Source: Comamonadaceae bacterium
GTDB taxonomy: Bacteria > Pseudomonadota > Gammaproteobacteria > Burkholderiales > Burkholderiaceae_C
DNA: 64,000 bases
NCBI GenBank assembly: GCA_027488115.1
Contig: JAIYCG010000020.1
Location: forward strand, 1 to 64,000
Direction of reading: 5' to 3'
The notes beneath the pieces are model-generated. The model was not told the DNA's origin. It saw nothing but the letters and a program-made list of their open reading frames with translations, and ran no database searches. Both the position numbers and the translations under genes were made by a program. This document shows positions 1-7,137 of this stretch, in pieces (position 1 is the stretch's first letter; each line of letters begins with the position of its first letter).

Positions 1-29
1 CTTACCTCCACCAAAGTGTCGAAAATATT

Positions 30-58
30 TTGAATGTGTTTGCGAAACTGTTCAAAAT
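30..58 (+). promoter_or_regulatory. possible promoter of the tRNA-Glu/tRNA-Asp transcript
   Basis: A -35-like hexamer TTGAAT and a -10-like hexamer CAAAAT are separated by 17 bp. Each matches the sigma-70 consensus at four of six positions. The expected transcription start falls about six bases before the mature tRNA-Glu. The match is modest, so this is a suggestion based on position and spacing only. Confidence 0.3.
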
Positions 59-70
59 AGTCCAGGTTAT

Positions 71-146
71 GACCCTATCGTCTAGAGGCCTAGGACATCA
101 CCCTTTCACGGTGAGTACCGGGGTTCGAATCCCCGTAGGGTCGCCA
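71..146 (+). tRNA. tRNA-Glu (anticodon TTC)
   Basis: A 76-nt cloverleaf with an encoded 3' CCA. The anticodon stem TCACC/GGTGA closes a seven-base loop with TTC in the centre. The T arm carries GGTTCGAATCC and the acceptor arms GACCCTA/TAGGGTC pair fully. The GTCTAGAGG D-arm sequence is typical of bacterial tRNA-Glu. It is followed 69 bases later by tRNA-Asp, probably in the same transcript. Confidence 0.97.
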
Positions 147-215
147 AGTTTTGTTGCACTTGGCTTTGTTGCTAGCCGCAAGCTAGATCATCAGAGCAAA
201 AGCTTCAAGCTACCA

Positions 216-292
216 GGAGTGGTAGTTCAGTTGGTTAGAATACCGGCCTGTCACGCCGGGGGTCGCGGGTTCGAGTCCCGTCCACTCCGCCA
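216..292 (+). tRNA. tRNA-Asp (anticodon GTC)
   Basis: A 77-nt cloverleaf with an encoded CCA end. The acceptor arms GGAGTGG/CCACTCC pair and the T arm contains GGTTCGAGTCC. The anticodon loop CTGTCAC carries GTC. It lies downstream of tRNA-Glu and just upstream of a rho-independent terminator, so the two tRNAs probably form one short operon. Confidence 0.97.
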
Positions 293-306
293 TTACGCTA
301 GTAAAG

Positions 307-328
307 ATGCGCCTTCGGGCGCATTTTT
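307..328 (+). terminator. rho-independent terminator after the tRNA pair
   Basis: A perfect 7-bp stem ATGCGCC/GGCGCAT closes a TTCG tetraloop and is followed at once by a run of T. This is a strong intrinsic terminator placed 14 bases after the tRNA-Asp 3' end. Confidence 0.85.
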
Positions 329-516
329 CGTTTCTACCCACATTCTGACCCACATGAGTCTTTCATAAAAAGTCTTTAGCTTGTGACCCTGACCCCAAAA
401 ACCTAAGCATTTAAAAAGTATGAAAAAGCCAGCAGGATATTTCACCAATTGAAAAAGGGGACATGCTGTGAAAAAAGCAGATTTACGGACGAACAAATTG
501 CCTTTGCACTCAATTT

Positions 517-771
517 TTAGCGGTAGCGCAGCTTCATCAGCAAAATCATCAAAGCCAAACTGGTGGTGATCATGTTGGCAATGATGATGGGCCAGGCCTC
601 CATCAAGATGCCGTAAACCAACCAAAGGGCTACCCCCGCCGTGAACAAGCTGTACATGCTCAGCGAAATGCCGCTCACATCGCGAGTGCGGAAGGTGTGC
701 CAGGCCTGAGGCACAAAGCTGGCGGTGGTCAAGATGGCTGCCACAGAGCCGATCCAGTCGGTGAGGTTCAT
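517..771 (-). CDS. SemiSWEET-type sugar transporter (PQ-loop, MtN3 family)
   Basis: An 84-residue membrane protein with three predicted transmembrane helices, the length of bacterial SemiSWEET half-transporters, which dimerise to move sugars through the inner membrane. The first helix holds the PQ motif in SFVPQAWHTFRTRDVSGIS (about residues 18-36), followed by the SLSMY turn typical of the family. The start at MNLTDWIG fits family length. A reading frame continues 24 codons upstream but adds a polar stretch not seen in relatives. No sugar operon surrounds it, and the substrate cannot be told from sequence. It lies just downstream of a decayed toxin-antitoxin locus on the same strand. Confidence 0.85.
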   Translation of the reverse strand: MNLTDWIGSVAAILTTASFVPQAWHTFRTRDVSGISLSMYSLFTAGVALWLVYGILMEAWPIIIANMITTSLALMILLMKLRYR

Positions 772-857
772 GGGGTGCGGGTACGTTGTTGGGGCGCTGT
801 GAGTTATCTGTTGAAGTATCGGTTTGAAAAGTAACTTTTTCAAACATTCTTTTCATT

Positions 858-977
858 TCAATAGCTTAGAACCAAGAACCCTGGAAATTGGTGAATAAGT
901 CTTTTAGCCAAGTGGCCCTGTAATTCATTATCTTGAATGAGAAATTTCACAAGCACATGGGTGTCTATGGCGGCCAT
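858..977 (-). pseudogene. N-terminal fragment of a PIN-domain (VapC-like) toxin
   Basis: A 39-codon frame opens MAAIDTHVLVKFLIQD and ends at a stop after about 30 recognisable residues. PIN-domain ribonuclease toxins start in the same way (A-I-D-T-N-V-L-V-R-F/Y-L-x-x-D), with the first catalytic Asp at residue 5. Intact members are about 130 residues, so most of the domain and the later acidic residues are gone. The usual Asn after D-T is His here. It lies directly downstream of an AbrB-type antitoxin relic in the antitoxin-then-toxin order expected of VapBC-like pairs. Confidence 0.65.
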
Positions 978-984
978 TCAAAAA

Positions 985-1212
985 TTATTTCCAAGGATTC
1001 ATATCTTGCAGGGTGATTTTTTTGCCATCTGGAAGTTTGATAGCACCCGCTAGAGACTCGATTGACTTTGATTTGACTCTGACGATGAGTGCGCCATCAG
1101 GTGTGACACGCCAGTTGAGTTTTGCGCCTGTTTAAAGCCCTGCGGCTACACGAATATCTTGGGGGATAGTGGTTTACCCTTTGCTGGTGAGAGTTGAGTT
1201 GGTCATTTCCAT
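985..1212 (-). pseudogene. AbrB/SpoVT-type antitoxin relic with two in-frame stops
   Basis: A 75-codon frame reads LTSKG-stop-TTIPQDIRVAAGL-stop-TGAKLNWRVTPDGALIVRVK and so on, ending NPWK. This is the layout of MazE/VapB-like swapped-hairpin antitoxins (SKGQxTIPxDIRxxLGLKxGxKL...DG). The first stop (TAA) stands where Gln is normal, one C-to-T change from CAA. The second (TAA) stands where Lys is normal, one A-to-T change from AAA. Frame is otherwise kept across the whole gene, so decay is recent. It is followed within a few bases by a truncated PIN-domain toxin. Confidence 0.7.
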
Positions 1213-1264
1213 TCCTTACTTTATTTGGTTTGGTAATGTTGATGTTCAAACACTGTATGTCCAT

Positions 1265-1861
1265 CTATGCCCAAGCCTGAGGCGCAAGCAAGCCCAACAA
1301 ATAGCCCCGCAGCCAGCCTAAATCGACAGGTTTTGAAAAGAACTGCGAGCCTTGGGGAGGGCCGCCTCGACTTTGGAGTTCGTCCTTGCTCAGAGCTGAG
1401 AGGGTGAGAATTTGAAGCTTGGCGAAATCCTTTTGTTGTTGAACCCGCTTGACCAATTCCCAGCCATCGACCTCGGGCATGAGCAAATCGATGAGCATGA
1501 CGTGAGGTTTGAACACAGGCAAGTGAAGCAATGCATCGATGGCAGAGGACATTGCGCAACAGTCAATTTGAGGGTGAACGGAGAGGCATGTGTCTTGCAG
1601 TAGGTGTCGGGTGACGGCATCGTCGTCGACCACCATGACTCGAAGTCTTTCGTTCATGAGGCGCTCTACAGCAGGCAATTTTTGTTGCTGCAACTGATAA
1701 TCTTGAATGGAGTCAAGGGTAATGCGGCGGTGCCCCCCCTGAGTCACCCAAGCGTGAAGGATTTTTTTGTCGACCAAGCTTTGGACCGTGCCAACCGAAA
1801 GCTGGAGAAGTTCAGCGGCTTTGCTGGTGCCGCAGCAAGCGGGGGTGGAGTGAGTGGCCAT
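1265..1861 (-). CDS. HTH-receiver fusion: excisionase-like DNA-binding domain plus CheY-like domain
   Basis: A 198-residue protein with two domains. Residues about 10-55 form a MerR/excisionase-like winged helix (TSKAAELLQLSVGTVQSLVD, then WVTQGGHRRI), as in DNA-binding domains that read DNA through a short wing. Residues about 73-195 form a receiver domain with acidic residues 79-81, phosphoacceptor Asp125 in LIDLLMPEVDG, Thr153 and Lys177. This order (DNA-binding first, receiver last) is the reverse of classical response regulators. No histidine kinase is adjacent, so its partner is unknown. It may be a transcription factor whose binding is gated by phosphorylation. Its start is preceded by a purine-rich AAGAAGA. 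Confidence 0.8.
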   Translation of the reverse strand: MATHSTPACCGTSKAAELLQLSVGTVQSLVDKKILHAWVTQGGHRRITLDSIQDYQLQQQKLPAVERLMNERLRVMVVDDDAVTRHLLQDTCLSVHPQIDCCAMSSAIDALLHLPVFKPHVMLIDLLMPEVDGWELVKRVQQQKDFAKLQILTLSALSKDELQSRGGPPQGSQFFSKPVDLGWLRGYLLGLLAPQAWA

Positions 1862-2094
1862 GCTTGTCTTCTTAGGAAAACTTCAATTTAGCGCCTAATG
1901 AGCACATGCCCACTTGCAAAAACCTACATTGGCTTTCAATTGCAACTTTTGAGGGACACTTCTGGCCGTCTCCTTAGGGACTTTGGGGATGTTCCATTCC
2001 CTCATACCCGATTAGGATCCCTTGTGCAAAATGGACACAGCCATTTCTAGAACAATTAATTGACCTGTTACGTATTCTGTTGGAGACACACTGA

Positions 2095-3789
2095 ATGCCC
2101 GCTCACCATGCTTTTTGGCCTAAAAGATTGCCGCATCAATTGACAGCACCGCAAACCTCTTTGTGGATGAATTTGCAAATCAGTGCTTTGCGCTATCCGC
2201 AAAAAGTCGCGCTGGTGTTCATGGGCAGAACATGGACCTATTCACAGTTGCAACTTGAGGCTGAAATGATTGCTTCAGCTTTGCGCAAGATGGGCGTTCA
2301 AAAAGGCGATCGGGTGGTTCTGGACATGCAAAATTGTCCCCAACTGGTGATCACGCACTTTGCCATTTTGAGACTCGATGCGGTGGTGGTGCCTGTCAAC
2401 CCCATGAACCGCATGGAAGAGTTGAAGCACTACATCCTAGACCCCGATACCAAAGTGGCTGTGACCACCGCAGATCTTGCATCAGAGTTGGCGGCCGCTA
2501 GCAATTCACTTGACATCTCTCAACGCCTTCAACATTTGTTGGTCACGCAATTTACCGATGCCTTTGATGCGGTCCATGTTGGCCCAGAAGAAATGCCTGC
2601 CAATTGGCACGACTGGTTAACCACTGTGCACCCTCTGCCATCGCTTGCAGGTGGGCAAGTGCATGCGTGGGCTTCTGCCATTCAAGGTGAAGTGTCATTG
2701 GGTCCTGTCACCGCACAATCGGAAGACTTAGCAGTGCTGCCTTACACCAGCGGCACCACGGGTTTGCCAAAAGGTTGCATGCACACGCACGGAACCATCA
2801 TGCACAACGCCATGTCAAGTGGTTTGTGGGCCAATGGCACCCCAGAAAACAAATGCTTGTGCGTGGTGCCCATGTTTCATATTACGGGCATGGTCAGTGT
2901 CATGCACGCCACCATCTTCATGGGTGCTGCTTTGATCTTGATGCCCCGCTGGGACCGAGACTTGGCAGGGCGGCTTATTTCCAAATGGAAGATCACACAC
3001 TGGACCAATATTCCCACCATGGTCATTGACCTTTTGGGCAGTGCCAATCTGGCGCAATTTGATTTGACGAGTTTGCAAAACATTGGTGGTGGTGGTGCCG
3101 CCATGCCAGAGGCTGTTGCGCAAAGGCTGTTAGACCAATTTGGGCTTCGCTACATTGAAGGCTACGGCCTCACAGAAACTGCTGCGCCTTCACATTCCAA
3201 CCCACCCGACGCGCCCAAAAAACAATGTTTGGGCATTCCATTTATGAGTGTGGATGCGCGCGTGGTGGATCCAGAAACTTTGAAAGAGTTGCCCCAAGGC
3301 GAGTCGGGTGAAATTGTGATGTCAGGACCGCAAATTTTCAAAGGTTACTGGAAACGACCCGATGCGACTGCCAGCGCATTTTTTGAGCGCGATGGCAAAT
3401 CATTCTTCCGCTCTGGCGACATGGGTCGCATTGACGAAGAAGGCTATTTCTTTATGACTGACAGACTCAAACGCATGATCAATGCCAGTGGCTTCAAAGT
3501 TTGGCCGGCTGAAGTAGAGGCGTTGATGTTCAAACATCCGGCTATCCAAGAGGCCTGCATCATTTCGACCAAAGATGCCTACCGCGGTGAGTCGGTCAAG
3601 GCTGTGGTGGTGCTGCGCAGCACCCACAAAGGCCAAGTCAGTGAGCAAGACATCATCGATTGGTGTCGTGACACCATGGCAGTTTACAAAGTGCCTCGCG
3701 TGGTGGAGTTCATCGATGCTTTGCCCAAGAGCGGCAGTGGTAAAGTGATGTGGCGCGCATTGCAAGAAGCAGAAATGGCCAAGGTTTGA
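2095..3789 (+). CDS. AMP-forming long-chain fatty-acid (or related) CoA ligase
   Basis: A 564-residue ANL-superfamily enzyme that would activate a carboxylic acid with ATP and join it to CoA. The ATP-binding loop TSGTTGLPKG lies at about residues 218-227 and the A5 motif GYGLTETAAPS at about 356. The hinge RSGDMGRIDEEGYFF and RLKRMINASGFKVWPAEVE follow, and the catalytic lysine near the C-terminus is in PKSGSGKVMWR. Length and motif order match FadD-like ligases, but the chain length or aromatic nature of the substrate cannot be read from this. A GGAG stands about nine bases before the ATG. The next gene, a flavin monooxygenase, begins 34 bases downstream. Confidence 0.88.
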   Translation: MPAHHAFWPKRLPHQLTAPQTSLWMNLQISALRYPQKVALVFMGRTWTYSQLQLEAEMIASALRKMGVQKGDRVVLDMQNCPQLVITHFAILRLDAVVVPVNPMNRMEELKHYILDPDTKVAVTTADLASELAAASNSLDISQRLQHLLVTQFTDAFDAVHVGPEEMPANWHDWLTTVHPLPSLAGGQVHAWASAIQGEVSLGPVTAQSEDLAVLPYTSGTTGLPKGCMHTHGTIMHNAMSSGLWANGTPENKCLCVVPMFHITGMVSVMHATIFMGAALILMPRWDRDLAGRLISKWKITHWTNIPTMVIDLLGSANLAQFDLTSLQNIGGGGAAMPEAVAQRLLDQFGLRYIEGYGLTETAAPSHSNPPDAPKKQCLGIPFMSVDARVVDPETLKELPQGESGEIVMSGPQIFKGYWKRPDATASAFFERDGKSFFRSGDMGRIDEEGYFFMTDRLKRMINASGFKVWPAEVEALMFKHPAIQEACIISTKDAYRGESVKAVVVLRSTHKGQVSEQDIIDWCRDTMAVYKVPRVVEFIDALPKSGSGKVMWRALQEAEMAKV

Positions 3790-3823
3790 TGAAGTATTTA
3801 TTGACATCGCGAAAGACTTAAGC

Positions 3824-4858
3824 ATGGGTCTGAAGCTCACTGTGTTAGATCAATCGGTGGCCATGGCCGGCCGAGGGCAAGATGAGTCCATTCGGCAAAC
3901 GCTGGCGCTGGCCATCGCTGCCGAAAAATTGGGCTACTCTCGCTTCTGGGTGAGTGAACACCATGCACACCCCAGCATTGTGGGAACGGCACCTGAAATA
4001 CTCATGGCGGCCATTGCCACGCAAACACGCACCATTCGAATCGGCAGTGCGGGAGTCATGTTGCCGCACTATGCAGCCCTGAAAGTGGCGGAGCAGTTCA
4101 GAGTGCTCGATGCACTGGCGCCAGGACGTATCGATTTGGGTGTGGGCCGTGCGCCTGGCAGTGATGGTAAGACGGCACAATTGCTGAATCCAGACCGCTA
4201 TGCCAGTGAAAATTTTCCGCAACAAGTGATGGAGCTTCAAGCTTGGGTCAAAGGCCATCCCTTGCCAGTTGGCCATCCGGGTCATGGTGTTTTTGCCTAC
4301 CCGCAGTCTGCCACTTCGCCAGACATCTGGATGTTGGGCAGTTCCGACTATGGGGCTCAGTTGGCAGCCCACCTTGGCCTGCCTTATGCATTTGCTTGGT
4401 TTATCACGGACGGGCAGGGCGCTGACCAAGCCTTGCAAATTTACCGAGACACATTCAGACCCAGTGCGGGCCTAGATCGGCCCAAGGCCACCCTGTGTGT
4501 TTGGGCGTTGGCTGCAGACACTGACGAACAAGCTTGGCATCTTTTTAAAAGCCGCGCGCGATGGCGCATGGACCGAAATTTAGGTCGCATAGGACCTATG
4601 CTTCCCCCCGAGCAGGCCGATCGAGATTACTCTAGCTCTGAACTCATGGCGCTTCAAGCCCTGAAGGCCAATGCCTTTGTGGGGAGCGCCCAAACCGTGG
4701 CCGACAAGTTAAAGGCGGTGGCCACACGCCATGAGCTGGATGAGTTGGCCGTCATTACCTGGACTTTTGACGCCAAGGCACAGTTGCATTCCTACGCACT
4801 TTTGGCCCAAGAATTTAATTTGAAATCTTCACTTTCTCAGGAGTACTCCCATGTTTGA
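3824..4858 (+). CDS. LLM-class (luciferase-like) flavin-dependent monooxygenase
   Basis: A 344-residue TIM-barrel oxidoreductase of the bacterial-luciferase superfamily, MsnO8-like group. It shows SRFWVSEHHAHPSIVGTAP near residue 38, the IRIGSAGVMLPHYAALKVAE strand-helix, and LDALAPGRIDLGVGRAPGSD. These features are standard for FMNH2-using members. It probably needs a separate flavin reductase, and none is adjacent. Its last eight bases overlap the start of a short MetE-like methionine synthase, whose AGGAG ribosome site sits inside this gene. The two are therefore likely to be translated together, and a shared role in sulfur or methyl metabolism is possible. Confidence 0.82.
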   Translation: MGLKLTVLDQSVAMAGRGQDESIRQTLALAIAAEKLGYSRFWVSEHHAHPSIVGTAPEILMAAIATQTRTIRIGSAGVMLPHYAALKVAEQFRVLDALAPGRIDLGVGRAPGSDGKTAQLLNPDRYASENFPQQVMELQAWVKGHPLPVGHPGHGVFAYPQSATSPDIWMLGSSDYGAQLAAHLGLPYAFAWFITDGQGADQALQIYRDTFRPSAGLDRPKATLCVWALAADTDEQAWHLFKSRARWRMDRNLGRIGPMLPPEQADRDYSSSELMALQALKANAFVGSAQTVADKLKAVATRHELDELAVITWTFDAKAQLHSYALLAQEFNLKSSLSQEYSHV

Positions 4859-5870
4859 AACCGCAATTGCAGGCAGCCTGCCAAAACCCGAATGGTTGGC
4901 TGAAACTAACAAGCTTTGGCCCAAATGGATGGCCGAGGGAGACAGCCTGAAGCAAGCTAAAGCAGATGCCACATTGCTCTGGATCAAGGCGCAAGAAGAT
5001 GCTGGCGTTGATGTGGTGGGCGATGGCGAGCAATCACGCCAACACTTTGTGCATGGCTTCTTGGAGCAAGTGGAAGGCATTGACTTTGAAAACAAAGTCA
5101 CCATGGGCATTCGCAACAATCGCTACGATGCACAAGTGCCGCAAGTGGTGGCCCCTTTGCGTTTAAAAGGTCGTGTTCATGCGTTTGAAGCGCAATTGTC
5201 CAGAGCGCACACCAAGAAAAAATTGAAGTTCACATTGCCTGGCCCTATGACCATTGTGGATACAGTGGCCGATCGTTTCTATGGCGACAAAGTGAAGATG
5301 GCCATGGCCTTTGCCGAGCTGTTGAATCAAGAAGCGCTGGCACTTCAAGCCGATGGCGTAGACATTGTTCAGTTCGATGAACCCGCCTTCAATGTGTACA
5401 TGGAAGAAGCGGCCGATTGGGGTGTGAAGGCCTTAGAGCGAGCCGCTCAAGGACTGACCTGCACCACCGCCGTTCACATTTGCTACGGCTATGGCATTCA
5501 AGCCAACATCGATTGGAAAAACTCGTTGGGGCATGAGTGGCGCCAATACGAAAAGGTGTTTCCAGCCTTGGCCAAAAGCAGTATTCATCAAGTGAGCTTG
5601 GAGTGCTTTCATTCGCACGTGCCGATGGACCTGATGGCTTTGCTGGAAGGCAAAGATGTGATGGTGGGCGTCATTGATGTGGCCAGCGATGTGATTGAAA
5701 CACCCGAAGAGGTGGCCGACACCATTGGTCGTGCGCTTCAGTTTGTGCCCAAGGCGCGCATCATTGCCTGTACCAACTGCGGCTTGGCGCCCATGAGCCG
5801 TGAAGTGGCTGAGAAAAAACTACAAGCTTTGGCTGAAGGTGCTCGCATCGCTCGTGAGCGCTATCGCTGA
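4851..5870 (+). CDS. short MetE-like (core) cobalamin-independent methionine synthase, MesD-like
   Basis: A 339-residue protein corresponding only to the C-terminal catalytic half of MetE, without the N-terminal folate-binding duplicate of the 750-residue enzyme. Zinc-ligand candidates are visible: His209 and Cys211 in VHICYGYG, Glu251 in SLECFHS and Cys310 in CTNCGLAPMSR. The opening AGSLPKPEWLAE and FDEPAFNVY are typical of the short bacterial group called core-MetE or MesD. That group is reported to make methionine without methyl-folate and to need a DUF1852 partner. No DUF1852 gene is seen here, but a luciferase-like monooxygenase overlaps its start by eight bases. The methyl donor is therefore open. 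Confidence 0.78.
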   Translation: MFETAIAGSLPKPEWLAETNKLWPKWMAEGDSLKQAKADATLLWIKAQEDAGVDVVGDGEQSRQHFVHGFLEQVEGIDFENKVTMGIRNNRYDAQVPQVVAPLRLKGRVHAFEAQLSRAHTKKKLKFTLPGPMTIVDTVADRFYGDKVKMAMAFAELLNQEALALQADGVDIVQFDEPAFNVYMEEAADWGVKALERAAQGLTCTTAVHICYGYGIQANIDWKNSLGHEWRQYEKVFPALAKSSIHQVSLECFHSHVPMDLMALLEGKDVMVGVIDVASDVIETPEEVADTIGRALQFVPKARIIACTNCGLAPMSREVAEKKLQALAEGARIARERYR

Positions 5871-6565
5871 GTGGGGTCGAAGGAAAAGCCTTCTTTGAAG
5901 TGACGAAAGATGACACTGCTGCGAGTGATGCGGCAGTGCCATGTTTCAATCATTTGAGGCTTGTGCATTTTCAAAGCATTGGGCACGAGCACTGCTGCAC
6001 ATTGCCCTTGCGGCTGGCGGCTGGAGGTGTAGGCAATCCAATCAATGTGTTTTTGTCTGCAATCGGTGGCCAGTGCTTGGCAATGGGTGTAGCTGTTGCG
6101 GTCTTGCCATTGATGGGCCAGTGAGTGCCAAGGCTTGCTGTTCAGGTCGATGCACCGACCTGTGACCTTGGCTTGAAACAAACTGTGTTCGGTTTGTAAT
6201 TCGCCTTTGCTCAGTGATGCACTGTCCATGAAAAATCGCCAACGCCAGTAGCCTACTTCGGTGCAGGCGGTTTGGCGATCAAGAGCACCATACCAAACGC
6301 CTGGCTCATGAGCCGCCCTAAACCGAGATGGATAGGGTGATGCATAGCGATAGGGCGTGGACAACAAATAGTGCTGCCCTAAAGCTGCGGGGGGCAGCGG
6401 TGGTTTGTTGGCTTCCAGCATTTGCTCTAGCAAAAACTGCTCGTCCAGAGTGTCGACCAGGCGCATGGTGGCGTTGAGGTGCTGGGCTTCGACAGCGCGC
6501 CAAAGAAGTTGTTCGGAGGTGTTGGCGCTGTTGTTGATCCAGTCTTCTTTTTGCCAACGCTGCAT
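5861..6565 (-). CDS. RES-domain toxin (NAD+-degrading family) of a RES/Xre module
   Basis: A 234-residue protein with the RES fold. LLWRAV holds the first conserved Arg, FRAAHEPGVWYGALDRQTACTEVGYWR gives the Tyr-Gly...Glu core, and a later Ser-containing strand (YTSSRQ) ends the domain. Characterised RES toxins (for example ParT and MbcT) are related to ADP-ribosyltransferases and either deplete NAD+ or modify a target. The N-terminal extension of about 90 residues is longer than in minimal RES toxins. It follows its Xre/DUF2384 antitoxin by five bases. Its 3' end overlaps the convergent methionine synthase gene by ten bases. Confidence 0.85.
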   Translation of the reverse strand: MQRWQKEDWINNSANTSEQLLWRAVEAQHLNATMRLVDTLDEQFLLEQMLEANKPPLPPAALGQHYLLSTPYRYASPYPSRFRAAHEPGVWYGALDRQTACTEVGYWRWRFFMDSASLSKGELQTEHSLFQAKVTGRCIDLNSKPWHSLAHQWQDRNSYTHCQALATDCRQKHIDWIAYTSSRQPQGQCAAVLVPNALKMHKPQMIETWHCRITRSSVIFRHFKEGFSFDPTQR

Positions 6566-6570
6566 GGCGA

Positions 6571-6957
6571 TTAGACCTTTGCACGCATGCTGTCGAGATA
6601 ACTGACAACGCGCACGAGGCCTTCAGTTTGGGTGATGAGCGATTTGGGGCTGGCATTGAAGGCTTGGTTGAAGCCATTGAGCCACAGCTCGCCTTTGTCA
6701 GGTTGATTGCCAACCAGTGCATCGAGTGAGCGATACAAGCGCACCAACAACAAAGCCAACTCACCCTCTTTGGAGTGGGGATCGATGGTGCGGTCGCCCG
6801 AATTGATGCGTGAAATGGTGGCTTCGCTCACGCCGATGGTTTGACCCAGACTGGCGCCCTTGATGCCTAAAAATTCTGCGGCACGAAGCGTGGCTTTGGT
6901 CAGGACCAGCGCGGGATCGGCTTGGGTGACTTTGGCAACTTGGGTCACTGCTTTCAT
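6571..6957 (-). CDS. Xre/MbcA/ParS-type antitoxin (DUF2384)
   Basis: A 128-residue antitoxin partner of the downstream RES toxin. The N-terminal half holds an Xre-like helix-turn-helix (LGIKGASLGQTIGVSEATIS, about residues 35-54). The C-terminal half holds the DUF2384 toxin-binding domain with LVRLYRSLDALVGNQPDKGELWL. The start at MKAVTQ is chosen because GGAGGAG sits just upstream. A frame reaching 49 codons further upstream has no ribosome site and no homologous sequence. Such antitoxins usually repress their own operon together with the toxin. Confidence 0.87.
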   Translation of the reverse strand: MKAVTQVAKVTQADPALVLTKATLRAAEFLGIKGASLGQTIGVSEATISRINSGDRTIDPHSKEGELALLLVRLYRSLDALVGNQPDKGELWLNGFNQAFNASPKSLITQTEGLVRVVSYLDSMRAKV

Positions 6958-7063
6958 GGCATTCTCCTCCATATTTGAAATTTTAACATTCAAATCTTGC
7001 AAATGAAAGCGATGGGTCGGCTGGATGGATAAAGAGTTGTTCACACCCTTGAGGATATGCTCC

Positions 7064-7090
7064 AAACACAAAGGCCATCTTGCGATGGCC
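7064..7090 (-). terminator. probable terminator of the bktB transcript
   Basis: A perfect 7-bp stem GGCCATC/GATGGCC closes a four-base loop and is followed on the minus strand by TTTGTGTTT. It lies about 50 bases after the thiolase stop codon. The T tract is interrupted, so termination may be only partial before the antitoxin gene. Confidence 0.55.
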
Positions 7091-7137
7091 TTGCGTTTGA
7101 TCACAATAGAGGCACTCAGCCTCGATTGAAATGCTGT

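Noticed and set aside
293..856. Long minus-strand frame across the SemiSWEET region, rich in His and Leu
   Set aside because: It is an out-of-frame shadow of the SemiSWEET gene, reads through the terminator region and has no homologous motifs.
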